The translations under genes and the position numbers were made by a program. From Enterocloster bolteae (GTDB lineage Bacteria; Bacillota; Clostridia; Lachnospirales; Lachnospiraceae), in NCBI GenBank assembly GCA_021772025.1, contig JAETNT010000039.1:1-37090 (forward strand): DNA of 37,090 nt. Direction: 5' to 3'. Below the pieces are notes generated by a model, which saw nothing but the letters and a program-made list of their open reading frames with translations, ran no database searches and had not been told where the DNA came from. This document shows, piece by piece, positions 7,812-14,834 of the stretch. Each line of letters opens with the position of its first letter. Positions within the stretch are counted from its first letter, which is position 1.

Positions 7812-8162
7812 ATGATATTGATAAAACAAATAGCCATTATATTTGGCGTTACCATGGCCGGGGAGCTTTTGTATGCGCTGCTTCCTTTTCCGGTACCTGC
7901 AGGAGTTTACGGGCTGTTTTTGCTGCTGTTTCTGCTTCTTGAAGGTCTGATAAAACTGGAACAGGTGGAGACGGCAGGGATGTTTCTGCTGGATATTATG
8001 GCTATGATGTTTATTCCGGCTACTGTGGGGATTATAGAGTCTAAGGAATTGCTTTTTGAGGTGGCAGTTCCTTATAGCATTATTATTAGTCTTACTACTA
8101 TTTTTGTAATGGTGGTTACCGGGCGGACAGCTCAATTTTTAATCGGAAAGGCGAAAGATTAA
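7812..8162 (+). CDS. lrgA: CidA/LrgA-family membrane protein
   Basis: A 116-residue protein with four hydrophobic helices and the CidA/LrgA pattern PFPVPAGVYGLFLLLFLL near residues 25-42. Family members are described as holin-like modulators of murein hydrolase activity and, in some Bacillota, as part of pyruvate uptake systems. AAGGAG lies 7 nt before the ATG. It is followed after 2 nt by lrgB, so the two are surely co-transcribed. The 160 bp upstream, between it and the GNAT gene, holds no clear promoter by eye. Confidence 0.88.
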   Translation: MILIKQIAIIFGVTMAGELLYALLPFPVPAGVYGLFLLLFLLLEGLIKLEQVETAGMFLLDIMAMMFIPATVGIIESKELLFEVAVPYSIIISLTTIFVMVVTGRTAQFLIGKAKD

Positions 8163-8164
8163 TC

Positions 8165-8857
8165 ATGAATGAAATTTTGGAGAACTCTTTATACTTTGGA
8201 ATGACTGTCAGCGTGGGAAGCTATTTGGCCGCCGCTTGGCTGAAAAAGAAAATCGGGTGGGCTGTGTTGAATCCGCTTTTGGTATCTTCCGTTATGGTGC
8301 TTCTTCTTCTGGTAATCTTCCGAATAGATTACCAGACCTACAACAATGGCGCTAAGTATCTTAGCTACCTTCTAACTCCGGCCACAGTGTGTCTGGCGAT
8401 TCCTTTATATAAGCAGTTAGAGCTTTTAAAGAAATATTTTCCTGCGGTAATCGGAGCTATTTTTTCCGGTGTGGCGGCCAGCGCCGCCGGTGTGCTTGCA
8501 TTAGCAAAGGCTATGGGGCTTGGACACGAACATTACGTAACGCTGCTGCCGAAATCCATTACCACGGCCATTGGAATGGGAGTCAGCGAGGAAGCAGGAG
8601 GTATTGTTACGTTAACGGTGATTTCCATTATCATTACAGGAGTATTGGGAAGTGTTATTGCAGAGGCAGTATTTAAGATTACCGGAATTACTCACCCAAT
8701 AGCCAGAGGTTTGGCTCTGGGTACCAGCGCCCATGCGGTGGGTACTTCGAAAGCTTTGGAACTCGGGGAGATAGAGGGGGCTATGAGCAGTCTTTCTATT
8801 GCAGTGGCAGGATTGATGACGGTGATTTTGGTGCCGCTTATTTCAGGATTGATTTGA
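8165..8857 (+). CDS. lrgB: LrgB/CidB-family membrane protein
   Basis: A 230-residue polytopic protein matching the LrgB family. It carries LLTPATVCLAIPLYKQ, LLPKSITTAIGMGVSEEAGG, and the C-terminal ARGLALGTSAHAVGTSKALE signature. It works with LrgA in the membrane, either as an antiholin-type system or as a small-organic-acid channel. The spacing of 2 nt after lrgA fits strict co-expression. Confidence 0.92.
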   Translation: MNEILENSLYFGMTVSVGSYLAAAWLKKKIGWAVLNPLLVSSVMVLLLLVIFRIDYQTYNNGAKYLSYLLTPATVCLAIPLYKQLELLKKYFPAVIGAIFSGVAASAAGVLALAKAMGLGHEHYVTLLPKSITTAIGMGVSEEAGGIVTLTVISIIITGVLGSVIAEAVFKITGITHPIARGLALGTSAHAVGTSKALELGEIEGAMSSLSIAVAGLMTVILVPLISGLI

Positions 8858-8900
8858 CTGCAGAGGCGTTGCTGAAGGCACCGAGAACAAGGAGAGACTG

Positions 8901-9590
8901 ATGAAAAAGCAAGGTGTACGAAAAAGCACTATGGCAGAGGCGGCAGCCTGGGTTAGGGAAAACCGGCATTGCTATCTGATGCTGTACTGGATTTTTTACC
9001 TGGCAGCCTTTTTTTTGCTGGAAATGAGAGAGGGGGAGTATTATTTAATTGAATGTTCCCTGGATAAAAAAATTCCCTTTGCTGAGGAATTTGTAGTCCC
9101 CTATGTGTCCTGGTTCGGACTTTTGGCGGGAGCTTTATTTTGGAGCATGTTTTGCTGTAAAAAGGACTTTCTGCGGCTGGCTTTTGTGATGTTTGCCGGA
9201 AATACTATTTGTCTGGGAATTTACTTGATTGCTCCCAACGGAATTGCTCTGAGGCCGGAGATGGTGCCGGATAATCTGTGGGGGTGGATGGTTGGACTCT
9301 TGTATCGGGCGGATACTTCTACCAATGTATGTCCTTCTATTCATGTTTCCAGTTCAGTAGCGGTAGCACTGACAGGGTGGAGATCAGAGCTTTTAAAAAA
9401 CAGAAGGATATTTCGGCTCTTGCTGTACATATGGGTGGTATTGATCTGCCTGTCTACCATGTTTATTAAGCAGCATTCCATAGTGGATGTGATTTGGGGA
9501 ACATTGCTGAGCATCTGCCTTTTTGGAATTCTCTGCCTGATAGAGAAGCTTGGAAGTAACGGCTTGGACAGAGTACCTGACGAAAATTAG
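8901..9590 (+). CDS. PAP2-like membrane phosphatase/phosphotransferase
   Basis: A 229-residue membrane protein with about six helices. The divergent PAP2 motifs CPSIHVSSS (middle) and STMFIKQHSIVDV (late) provide the two histidines and the Asp. This CPSxH/KQHxxxD form resembles the PAP2_3 branch, which includes inositol-phosphoceramide-synthase-like and lipid phosphotransferase proteins, more than the classical PSGH form in the gene at 2484. It starts 43 bp after lrgB and may belong to that operon. The lipid substrate is unknown. Confidence 0.8.
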   Translation: MKKQGVRKSTMAEAAAWVRENRHCYLMLYWIFYLAAFFLLEMREGEYYLIECSLDKKIPFAEEFVVPYVSWFGLLAGALFWSMFCCKKDFLRLAFVMFAGNTICLGIYLIAPNGIALRPEMVPDNLWGWMVGLLYRADTSTNVCPSIHVSSSVAVALTGWRSELLKNRRIFRLLLYIWVVLICLSTMFIKQHSIVDVIWGTLLSICLFGILCLIEKLGSNGLDRVPDEN

Positions 9591-9594
9591 GGTG

Positions 9595-9642
9595 TTGACT
9601 TTTTCTTCAAATAAGATATAATAATAATTGAACGATTATTCA
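9595..9642 (+). promoter_or_regulatory. Promoter and ArsR/SmtB-type operator
   Basis: TTGACT (9595-9600) and TATAAT (9617-9622) are 16 bp apart. Just downstream lies TGAA-n6-TTCA (9629-9642), the core half-site arrangement known for SmtB/CzrA/CadC-class repressors. It overlaps the transcription start, so bound repressor would block initiation. Autoregulation by the next gene is inferred. Confidence 0.72.
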
Positions 9643-9680
9643 GATGTTTATATGAATGATGGTGGAAAGGAGAAACGGCG

Positions 9681-10040
9681 ATGGCAGTTCATGATGTGGA
9701 ATGCTGTGATTTTTACCAGGTTCATGAAAAAGTGGTAGAGGCGGTTCATGGAAATATACCGGATGAAGATGTGCTGTATGACCTGGCGGAGCTGTTTAAG
9801 GTGTTCGGTGATTCCACCAGGATTAAGATCCTGTATGTGCTGTCGGAGGCGGAGATGTGCGTCTGTGACATTGCTCAGATTCTTAATATGACCCAGTCGG
9901 CAATTTCTCACCAGCTGAAAATTTTAAAACAGTCTAAGCTGGTGAAGAACCGGAGAGAGGGAAAAGCGGTTTTTTATTCTTTGGCAGACGGACATGTAAA
10001 AACCATTATGAGACAGGGACTGGATCATATTGAAGAATAA
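9681..10040 (+). CDS. ArsR/SmtB-family metal-responsive repressor
   Basis: A 119-residue winged-helix protein. The core reads LFKVFGDSTRIKILYVL, then CVCDIAQILNMTQSAISHQLKILKQSKLVKNRREGKAVFYSL, the classic SmtB/CadC recognition-helix and wing layout. CVCD at the alpha-3 position and the N-terminal ECCDF resemble the metal sites of CadC-like sensors of Cd/Pb/Zn. Such proteins release the operator when metal binds. It lies directly behind its own probable operator and 75 bp before an HMA-domain gene. Confidence 0.9.
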   Translation: MAVHDVECCDFYQVHEKVVEAVHGNIPDEDVLYDLAELFKVFGDSTRIKILYVLSEAEMCVCDIAQILNMTQSAISHQLKILKQSKLVKNRREGKAVFYSLADGHVKTIMRQGLDHIEE

Positions 10041-10115
10041 ATTGTGATTATTCCGCCATATGGCAATTGGCGAGGAAAGAATTCTGTAAAAATTTTAAGA
10101 CTAGGAGGTATTAAA

Positions 10116-10334
10116 ATGAAGAAGAAATTTAAACTGGAGGATCTGGACTGTGCAAACTGTGCGGCTAAGATGGAGGACGGAATTAAGAAAATTGACGGTG
10201 TGATCAGCGCCAGCGTCAGCTTTATGACTCAGAAGCTGGTGATTGAAGCAGAGGATGCCCGATTTGATGAGATCATGAAAGAGGTGGTAGCGGTTTGTGC
10301 CAAAGTGGAGCCGGATTGCAAGATTTTAATGTAA
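10116..10334 (+). CDS. Stand-alone heavy-metal-associated (HMA) domain protein
   Basis: A 72-residue beta-alpha-beta-beta-alpha-beta type domain with the metal motif DCANCAAKMEDGI (CxxC). It resembles CopZ-type chaperones and the N-terminal HMA domain of CadA/ZntA ATPases, where the Asp before the first Cys is common in Zn/Cd forms. The ATG at 10116 has TAGGAGGT 7 nt upstream; earlier in-frame starts lack one. It follows the ArsR gene in a two-gene operon closed by a strong terminator. The P-type ATPase usually found next is absent. Confidence 0.85.
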   Translation: MKKKFKLEDLDCANCAAKMEDGIKKIDGVISASVSFMTQKLVIEAEDARFDEIMKEVVAVCAKVEPDCKILM

Positions 10335-10375
10335 AAGGGATAGGAAAACGATAAAAAAGCAGAGCTGACAGCCAT

Positions 10376-10420
10376 AAAAAACATGCCGGTGAGAGTTACT
10401 CTCTGCCGGCGTGTTTTTTT
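10376..10420. terminator. Bidirectional terminator between the HMA gene and the mntR-like gene
   Basis: CATGCCGG (10382-10389) pairs with CCGGCGTG (10406-10413), and GAGAG (10391-10395) pairs with CTCTC (10399-10403). The stem is flanked by an A-run on the left and seven Ts on the right, so it can work on both strands. Its 3-nt loop is exactly the stop codon (TAA on the minus strand) of the mntR-like gene. Confidence 0.85.
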
Positions 10421-10761
10421 ATGGCTTCAAAGCTTTCGGCGCTGATGACATGTTCTATACGACAGGCATCCTCTTGAGCGGTTTCTTCATTTACTCCAAG
10501 GCGGATAAGCCAGGCAGTAAGGAGGGTGTGACGCTCATAGATTTTCTCCGCAATGACCCGACCTGACGGGGTCAGCGTGATGTAACCGCTGTCGTCCATC
10601 TGGACATACCCGTTTTCTCGTAAATTTTTCATGGCAACACTGACACTGGGTTTGGAAAAATTTAACTCATTGACAATATCAATAGAACGGACATGAGGCT
10701 TTCTGCGGCCCAGGATTAAAATCGTTTCTAAATAATTTTCGGCGGATTCTTGCACTTTCAA
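10396..10761 (-). CDS. DtxR/MntR-family metal-dependent repressor
   Basis: A 121-residue protein with the N-terminal helix SAENYLETILIL, a winged helix-turn-helix (VNELNFSKPSVSVAMKNLRENGYV), and the dimerisation and metal-binding region ERHTLLTAWLIRLGV...ACRIEHVIS. It lacks the SH3-like C-terminal domain, matching the short MntR/IdeR-like forms of Clostridia. It would repress metal uptake genes when Fe or Mn is bound. The start is TTG at 10761 with AAGGAG 8 nt upstream. It is divergent from the FeoB-associated gene, whose operator it probably binds. Confidence 0.88.
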   Translation of the reverse strand: MKVQESAENYLETILILGRRKPHVRSIDIVNELNFSKPSVSVAMKNLRENGYVQMDDSGYITLTPSGRVIAEKIYERHTLLTAWLIRLGVNEETAQEDACRIEHVISAESFEAIKKHAGRE

Positions 10762-10797
10762 TTTATATTCTCCTTAAACTTGGAAGCGATGCTGCTG

Positions 10798-10831
10798 TGG
10801 ATATGATACCATATATCCAAAAGTTTTTCAA
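10798..10831 (-). promoter_or_regulatory. Promoter of the mntR-like gene with overlapping dyad
   Basis: On the minus strand, TTGAAA (10831-10826) and TATCAT (10808-10803) are 17 bp apart. A perfect dyad TGGATAT-n8-ATATCCA (10798-10819) covers the -10 region and is a possible autoregulatory site. Confidence 0.55.
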
Positions 10832-10840
10832 ATAGAAGTG

Positions 10841-10893
10841 TTGACAAAATAGAAGGAGTGTGTTAAGCTAAACAGAGGTTAGTTGAAACTAAC
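10841..10893 (+). promoter_or_regulatory. Promoter and DtxR-like operator before the FeoB-associated gene
   Basis: TTGACA (10841-10846) is followed by a weak -10 (TAAGCT, 10865-10870). The perfect 16-bp palindrome GTTAGTT-GA-AACTAAC (10878-10893) sits over the expected start region and directly before the ribosome site. The TTAGTT/AACTAA half-sites resemble the operators of DtxR/MntR-class repressors, one of which is encoded divergently. Assignment of regulator to site is an inference. Confidence 0.6.
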
Positions 10894-10907
10894 TAAAGGA
10901 GGGTATG

Positions 10908-11060
10908 ATGAACTTTTCTACATTTGCGGTATTATTGATTGTGCTGCTGCTTATAGGCTTTGCAGTAAGAAGCATTTACAAAAATAAAAAGGAAGGAAAA
11001 TGCTGTTCCGGGTGCAGTGGTTGTTCCGGAAATTGTCATGGAGATTGCAGGGAACAGTGA
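10908..11060 (+). CDS. FeoB-associated Cys-rich membrane protein
   Basis: A 50-residue peptide: one transmembrane helix (residues ~5-21), a basic turn (RSIYKNKK), then a Cys cluster CCSGCSGCSGNCHGDC (32-47). This is the pattern of the small FeoB-associated Cys-rich proteins, normally encoded at the end of feoAB ferrous-iron uptake operons. AAAGGAGGG favours the second of two tandem ATGs (10908); 10905 is the alternative. Here it is alone, without feoA or feoB, behind its own metal-type operator. Its precise function is not known in the family. Confidence 0.85.
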   Translation: MNFSTFAVLLIVLLLIGFAVRSIYKNKKEGKCCSGCSGCSGNCHGDCREQ

Positions 11061-11090
11061 TAGAAATATGAAAATATGGCAGAAAACAGA

Positions 11091-11119
11091 TTGATTTAAT
11101 GACGGAATTTCTGTATAAT
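11091..11119 (+). promoter_or_regulatory. Promoter of the cytidylate-kinase-like gene
   Basis: TTGATT (11091-11096), 17-bp spacer, TATAAT (11114-11119). Confidence 0.65.
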
Positions 11120-11194
11120 ATCAATATAAACATAAATAATTCTGAAATATTTAGCGCATGCAGTGGGGCGGTGCAGCCTTAGATGGAGGTGTCT

Positions 11195-11833
11195 ATGGAG
11201 AGCAGCATTATTACAATCAGCAGAGAATATGGAAGCGGAGGAAGAGAGATTGCCGAGAAGGCGGCAGAAAGATTGGGAATTCCATTTTATGACAGGGATT
11301 TGATTGACAAAACTGCCAAAGAAAGCGGTTTTACACCGGAATTTGTGGCGGAGCGGGAGCAGCGTCTTGGAAATAATTTTCTTTATAACTTTGCTCTCGG
11401 AGGGATTTATGGACTGGCTTACCCAAGGAAACCGGAAATGAAAGAACTGCCTGTAGCGGAACAGATTTTCCTGGCTCAGAAAAAGGTAATTGAAGAGTTG
11501 GCTGAGCAGGGCCCCTGTATTTTTGTAGGCCGGTGTGCCGATTATATCCTGCGGGATAAGCCAAATGTGTTAAAGGTTTTTATTTATGCGGATCCCGAGG
11601 AGAGAGCACGCCGGGCTGTAGAAAAATATGGCCAGGCCGAGGAACAGGCAGCAGAATTAATCCGCCATATAGATAAGCAGCGCAGACTTCATTATGAAGC
11701 ATATACCGTGCAGGAGTGGGGAGACAGGAATAACTATCATTTGATGATGGACAGCCAGGCTTTTGGAGTGGAAGGCTGTGTAGACATTATCTGCAAAGCA
11801 GTCCTTTCCCTTGATAAGCAGCCCTCTCTTTAA
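11195..11833 (+). CDS. Cytidylate kinase-like family protein
   Basis: A 212-residue P-loop protein of the cytidylate-kinase-2-like family common in Clostridia. The N-terminal nucleotide loop is ISREYGSGGREIA (8-20), followed by FYDRDLIDKTAKESG. GPCIFVGRCADYIL and VFIYADPEERARR are the NMP-kinase-like core segments. The exact substrate of this branch is not established; canonical Cmk has a different loop (GPAGSGKS-like). ATG 11195 is chosen because TGGAGGTG lies just upstream; ATG 11183 is the longer option. Its last 47 bp overlap the end of the convergent radical SAM gene. Confidence 0.82.
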   Translation: MESSIITISREYGSGGREIAEKAAERLGIPFYDRDLIDKTAKESGFTPEFVAEREQRLGNNFLYNFALGGIYGLAYPRKPEMKELPVAEQIFLAQKKVIEELAEQGPCIFVGRCADYILRDKPNVLKVFIYADPEERARRAVEKYGQAEEQAAELIRHIDKQRRLHYEAYTVQEWGDRNNYHLMMDSQAFGVEGCVDIICKAVLSLDKQPSL

Positions 11834-12716
11834 AGCGCCGGGTTAGAGAGTTTAACACTAACTTTTTGTTAGAACTCCACATAGGAGCAATAAGCAGGGA
11901 TTTTGGACCGTCTCCGGTAATACGATGAATTACCATTTCCGGCGGCAGAAGTTCAATACAGTCGATAACTAAATCGATATATTCTTCCATTGAAAGAGTG
12001 GGAAAGGGATTCGCCTGGTAGATCTGTGCCAGGGGGGTCCCTTTTAGTATGTGAAGAAGCTGAAGCTTGATGCCGTCTAAGGCCGGGGAAAACTCGGACA
12101 GATAGTTTACCGTATCCAACATCATATTTTTAGTCTCACCGGGAAGGCCCAGAATTACATGAACGATAACAGGAATATGAATCCTTTTAAGACGAAGGCA
12201 GGATTCCTCAAAACAGCTCAATTCATACCCTCTGCCGATAAACGCGGCAGTTTCGGGGTGGATAGTCTGGAGGCCCAGCTCCACCCAAACCGGTTTGATT
12301 TGGCTAAGCCTGGAGAGGAGGGAGAGAATGTCATCCGGCAGACAGTCAGGACGGGTAGCAATCGATAATGCCGCTATGTCCGGATGGGATACCGCCTCCA
12401 TAAAAAGCGGTTCCAGATAGGAAACAGGAGCGTAGGTATTGGTGAAAGATTGGAAATAGGCAATATATCTGCCGTTAAACTTTCCAGCAAGTCGTGCCTT
12501 GGCGGACTCGATCTGCTCATATACAGACGTGGTCCGCTTTTGGGCGAAATCTCCGGAGCCTCCTTGGCTGCAGAAAATGCAGCCGGCAGTCCCGAGGACA
12601 CCGTCACGGTTGGGACAAGTCATACCGCCGTCTAGTGCCAACTTATAAAGCTTTTCTCCAAAACAGTTCCGAAGATAGAAATCCAGGGAATGGTAGGGCT
12701 TTCCGTTCCAGTTCAT
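11787..12716 (-). CDS. Radical SAM protein, TIGR01212 (YhcC-like) family
   Basis: A 309-residue radical SAM enzyme. The cluster motif is the unusual long-spaced C34-x11-C46-x2-C49 (TCPNRDG...GCIFC) characteristic of the YhcC/TIGR01212 group, followed by YFQSFTNTYAPV and GLQTIHPETAAFIGRG. The family has no firmly assigned reaction. The ATG at 12716 is preferred over TTG 12719 because GGAGG then lies 8 nt upstream. It is transcribed towards the cytidylate-kinase-like gene and overlaps it tail to tail. Confidence 0.9.
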   Translation of the reverse strand: MNWNGKPYHSLDFYLRNCFGEKLYKLALDGGMTCPNRDGVLGTAGCIFCSQGGSGDFAQKRTTSVYEQIESAKARLAGKFNGRYIAYFQSFTNTYAPVSYLEPLFMEAVSHPDIAALSIATRPDCLPDDILSLLSRLSQIKPVWVELGLQTIHPETAAFIGRGYELSCFEESCLRLKRIHIPVIVHVILGLPGETKNMMLDTVNYLSEFSPALDGIKLQLLHILKGTPLAQIYQANPFPTLSMEEYIDLVIDCIELLPPEMVIHRITGDGPKSLLIAPMWSSNKKLVLNSLTRRFKERAAYQGKGLLCR

Positions 12717-12813
12717 CAAGGTATCCTCCGATTAATTTTTCAATGGCGAAGCTCTGTATGTCAGTATACAATGAAATCGTAAAAAATTATATAGTATTTG
12801 GTGAAAAATTGAA

Positions 12814-12843
12814 TTGTCGCCCAGGGGTAAGGCATGGTATAAT
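12814..12843 (+). promoter_or_regulatory. Extended -10 promoter of the galK-like gene
   Basis: TTGTCG (12814-12819), 18-bp spacer, and TGGTATAAT with TATAAT at 12838-12843. The TGn extension compensates for the weak -35. Confidence 0.68.
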
Positions 12844-12846
12844 AGG

Positions 12847-12954
12847 AACACTTGGCGAGGTGTTTTTGAGCCTGGTAGATACGGCATATAAGGGTAAGGC
12901 TGGAATATCGATTTGTCAGCGGCTGCCTGTGCGGGGGAAAGACGGCACAGGCAG
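12847..12954 (+). other. Structured leader of the galK-like gene
   Basis: About 130 nt separate the promoter from the start codon. AACACT/AGGTGTT forms a short hairpin followed by TTT (about 12847-12870). AGCCT pairs with AGGCT around 12871-12902. CTGCCTGTGC (12923-12932) pairs perfectly with GCACAGGCAG (12945-12954), with no T-tract after it. No known riboswitch class was recognised. Confidence 0.5.
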
Positions 12955-12983
12955 TCTTGCTGAGATAAAAAGGAGAGGAAATT

Positions 12984-14276
12984 ATGAGTGCAAAGGAAAT
13001 CATTCAGGTATTAGGAGAGGAAAAGACAGCGGCTTTTATGGCAAGCCTGTACGGCAAGTCTCAGGCGGAGGAAAACAGCAAGCGTTATCAGGCTATGGTT
13101 GAGGGATATGTACAGACCTTTGGAGATGACGACATTAAGCTGTTTTCTTCTCCGGGCCGTACGGAAATCAGCGGTAACCATACCGATCACAACCATGGCA
13201 AGGTTCTGGCAGGGAGTATTAACCTGGACTGTGTAGGCGCTGCCGCAAAGAATGATTCCAGACAGATCCGTATTGTCAGCGAGACTTATAATCAGGACTT
13301 TACCATTGATTTGGATCATTTGGAGGTAAGCCCAAAAGCATCCGGAACCATCGATCTAGTAAAAGGAATGTTAAAAGGCTTTGAGAGCTTTGGCTACCAG
13401 ATTGGCGGTTTTAATGCATATCTTACCAGTAATGTTATTAGCGCGGCAGGAGTCAGCTCATCCGCTGCTTTTGAGATGCTAATTTGCTCTATAATTAATA
13501 CTTTTTATAACCAGGGGAAACTGGATGCAGTTGCCTATGCCCACATTGGAAAATATGCAGAAAATCACTACTGGAACAAGGCATCCGGGCTTCTGGATCA
13601 GATGGCTTGTGCAGTAGGCGGCCTGATTACGATTGATTTTGTCAATCCGGCAGAGCCGGCTGTAGAAAAAATTGACTTTGATTTTGCGTCCCAGAATCAC
13701 AGTCTGATTATTGTCCAGACCGGTAAGGGGCATGCGGATTTAAGCGCAGATTATTCTTCTGTACCAAACGAAATGAAAAAGGTTGCGGAGTATTTTGGAA
13801 AAGAGGTTCTGGCTGAGATTACTGAAAACATGGTGGTTGAGAATTTCCGGGAAATAAGAGAGTATGCAGGAGATCGTTCTGTTCTTCGTGCCCTTCATTT
13901 CTTTGAGGAGAACAAAAGAGTAGAGGCTATGGTAGCAGCGTTAAAAAGCGGAGATTTTCAGGGATTTTTAGCCGGCATCACTGCCTCTGGCAATTCTTCT
14001 TGGAAATGGCTGCAGAACTGTTATACTAATGCCAGTGTTCAGGAACAGGGGATTACCGTTACTCTGGCCCTTACAGAGATGTTTATTGCAGATAAAAAGA
14101 GGGGAGCGTGCAGAGTCCACGGCGGTGGCTTTGCCGGAGTTATTATGGCCATGTTACCTAATGATCTGGTAGATGAGTATATCACATATATTGAAAATGC
14201 GGTAGGAAAGGGCAGCGCATACCGGATGAACATCCGGCCTTATGGAGCTATATGCGTGAGTGAGATGATACGGTAA
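12984..14276 (+). CDS. Galactokinase-family GHMP sugar kinase
   Basis: A 430-residue GHMP kinase. The galactokinase signature region reads PGRTEISGNHTDHNHG (57-72), the ATP loop AAGVSSSAAFE is at 154-164, and the third motif is RVHGGGFAGV. The fold would phosphorylate the C1 hydroxyl of galactose with ATP. Classical GalK has GEHTDYN at the sugar site; here the Glu is replaced by Asn and Tyr by His, and the protein is ~40 residues longer than typical GalK. It is either a clostridial galactokinase branch or a kinase of a related sugar. AAAAAGGAGAGG precedes the ATG. No galT or galE is adjacent. Confidence 0.82.
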   Translation: MSAKEIIQVLGEEKTAAFMASLYGKSQAEENSKRYQAMVEGYVQTFGDDDIKLFSSPGRTEISGNHTDHNHGKVLAGSINLDCVGAAAKNDSRQIRIVSETYNQDFTIDLDHLEVSPKASGTIDLVKGMLKGFESFGYQIGGFNAYLTSNVISAAGVSSSAAFEMLICSIINTFYNQGKLDAVAYAHIGKYAENHYWNKASGLLDQMACAVGGLITIDFVNPAEPAVEKIDFDFASQNHSLIIVQTGKGHADLSADYSSVPNEMKKVAEYFGKEVLAEITENMVVENFREIREYAGDRSVLRALHFFEENKRVEAMVAALKSGDFQGFLAGITASGNSSWKWLQNCYTNASVQEQGITVTLALTEMFIADKKRGACRVHGGGFAGVIMAMLPNDLVDEYITYIENAVGKGSAYRMNIRPYGAICVSEMIR

Positions 14277-14299
14277 AACGGCATACCCTTCTGAGAGGA

Positions 14300-14342
14300 A
14301 GCGTCTCTTTTTGCTGTGGTTAAGCAGATAGGGACGCTTTTA
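14300..14342 (+). terminator. Terminator after the galK-like gene
   Basis: AGCGTC (14300-14305) pairs with GACGCT (14333-14338), with a further inner TGCT/AGCA pairing, followed by TTTTAT. Confidence 0.65.
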
Positions 14343-14393
14343 TAGTTTAATCATGTCGGAAAGAGTCGGACGATTTCCCTTGTATATCAAGCT

Positions 14394-14834
14394 TTGTCGG
14401 ATTATACTGGAGATGTAAAGCATAGCTTGTTTAACGCAGTCAATGATACAGATTATAAAAAGGCGGAGGATTTGGAGATTGTGACCTTGGATAATGCCAT
14501 TTACATGAATATGAAAAATGATTTGGCATTTATCATTGATTTTCAGCTGAATCTTTATGAACACCAAGCCAGTTATAACCCCAATATGCCGCTTCGGAAT
14601 CTGTTGTATGTTGCCAAAGAATACCAAAAACTGGTAAAAGAGCGGTCACTATATTCTTCTGCTCCCTTAAAAATCCCTACACCCCATTTTGTGGTCTTTT
14701 ATAATGGAGAACGGAAAGAGCCGGAACGCCGGATATTGAAGCTGTCAGATCTAAGAGAAATTAAAAATGTGCTGTACCGGAATAGGACTTTATATGTCTC
14801 ATTCCGGCAGCACATTTTTAATAGTTTATTCTAA
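14394..14834 (+). pseudogene. Remnant of a PD-(D/E)XK (Rpn-type) nuclease family protein
   Basis: About 146 residues with the family stretch LDNAIYMNMKNDLAFIIDFQLNLYEHQASYNPNMPLR, then PTPHFVVFYNGERKEPERRILKLSDL. These are typical of the recombination-promoting nuclease/putative transposase proteins abundant in Lachnospiraceae, normally ~280-300 residues. The true N-terminus is missing: the frame starts at a TTG with no ribosome site, and an ATG at 14353 is in another frame and stops quickly. The C-terminal half is absent, and the frame runs into the end of carB. It is best read as a decayed fragment. Confidence 0.72.

Noticed and set aside
12494..13102. Plus-strand gene of 202 residues before the galK-like gene
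   Set aside because: It is a shadow of the radical SAM gene, the promoter and the galK-like start, with no ribosome site.
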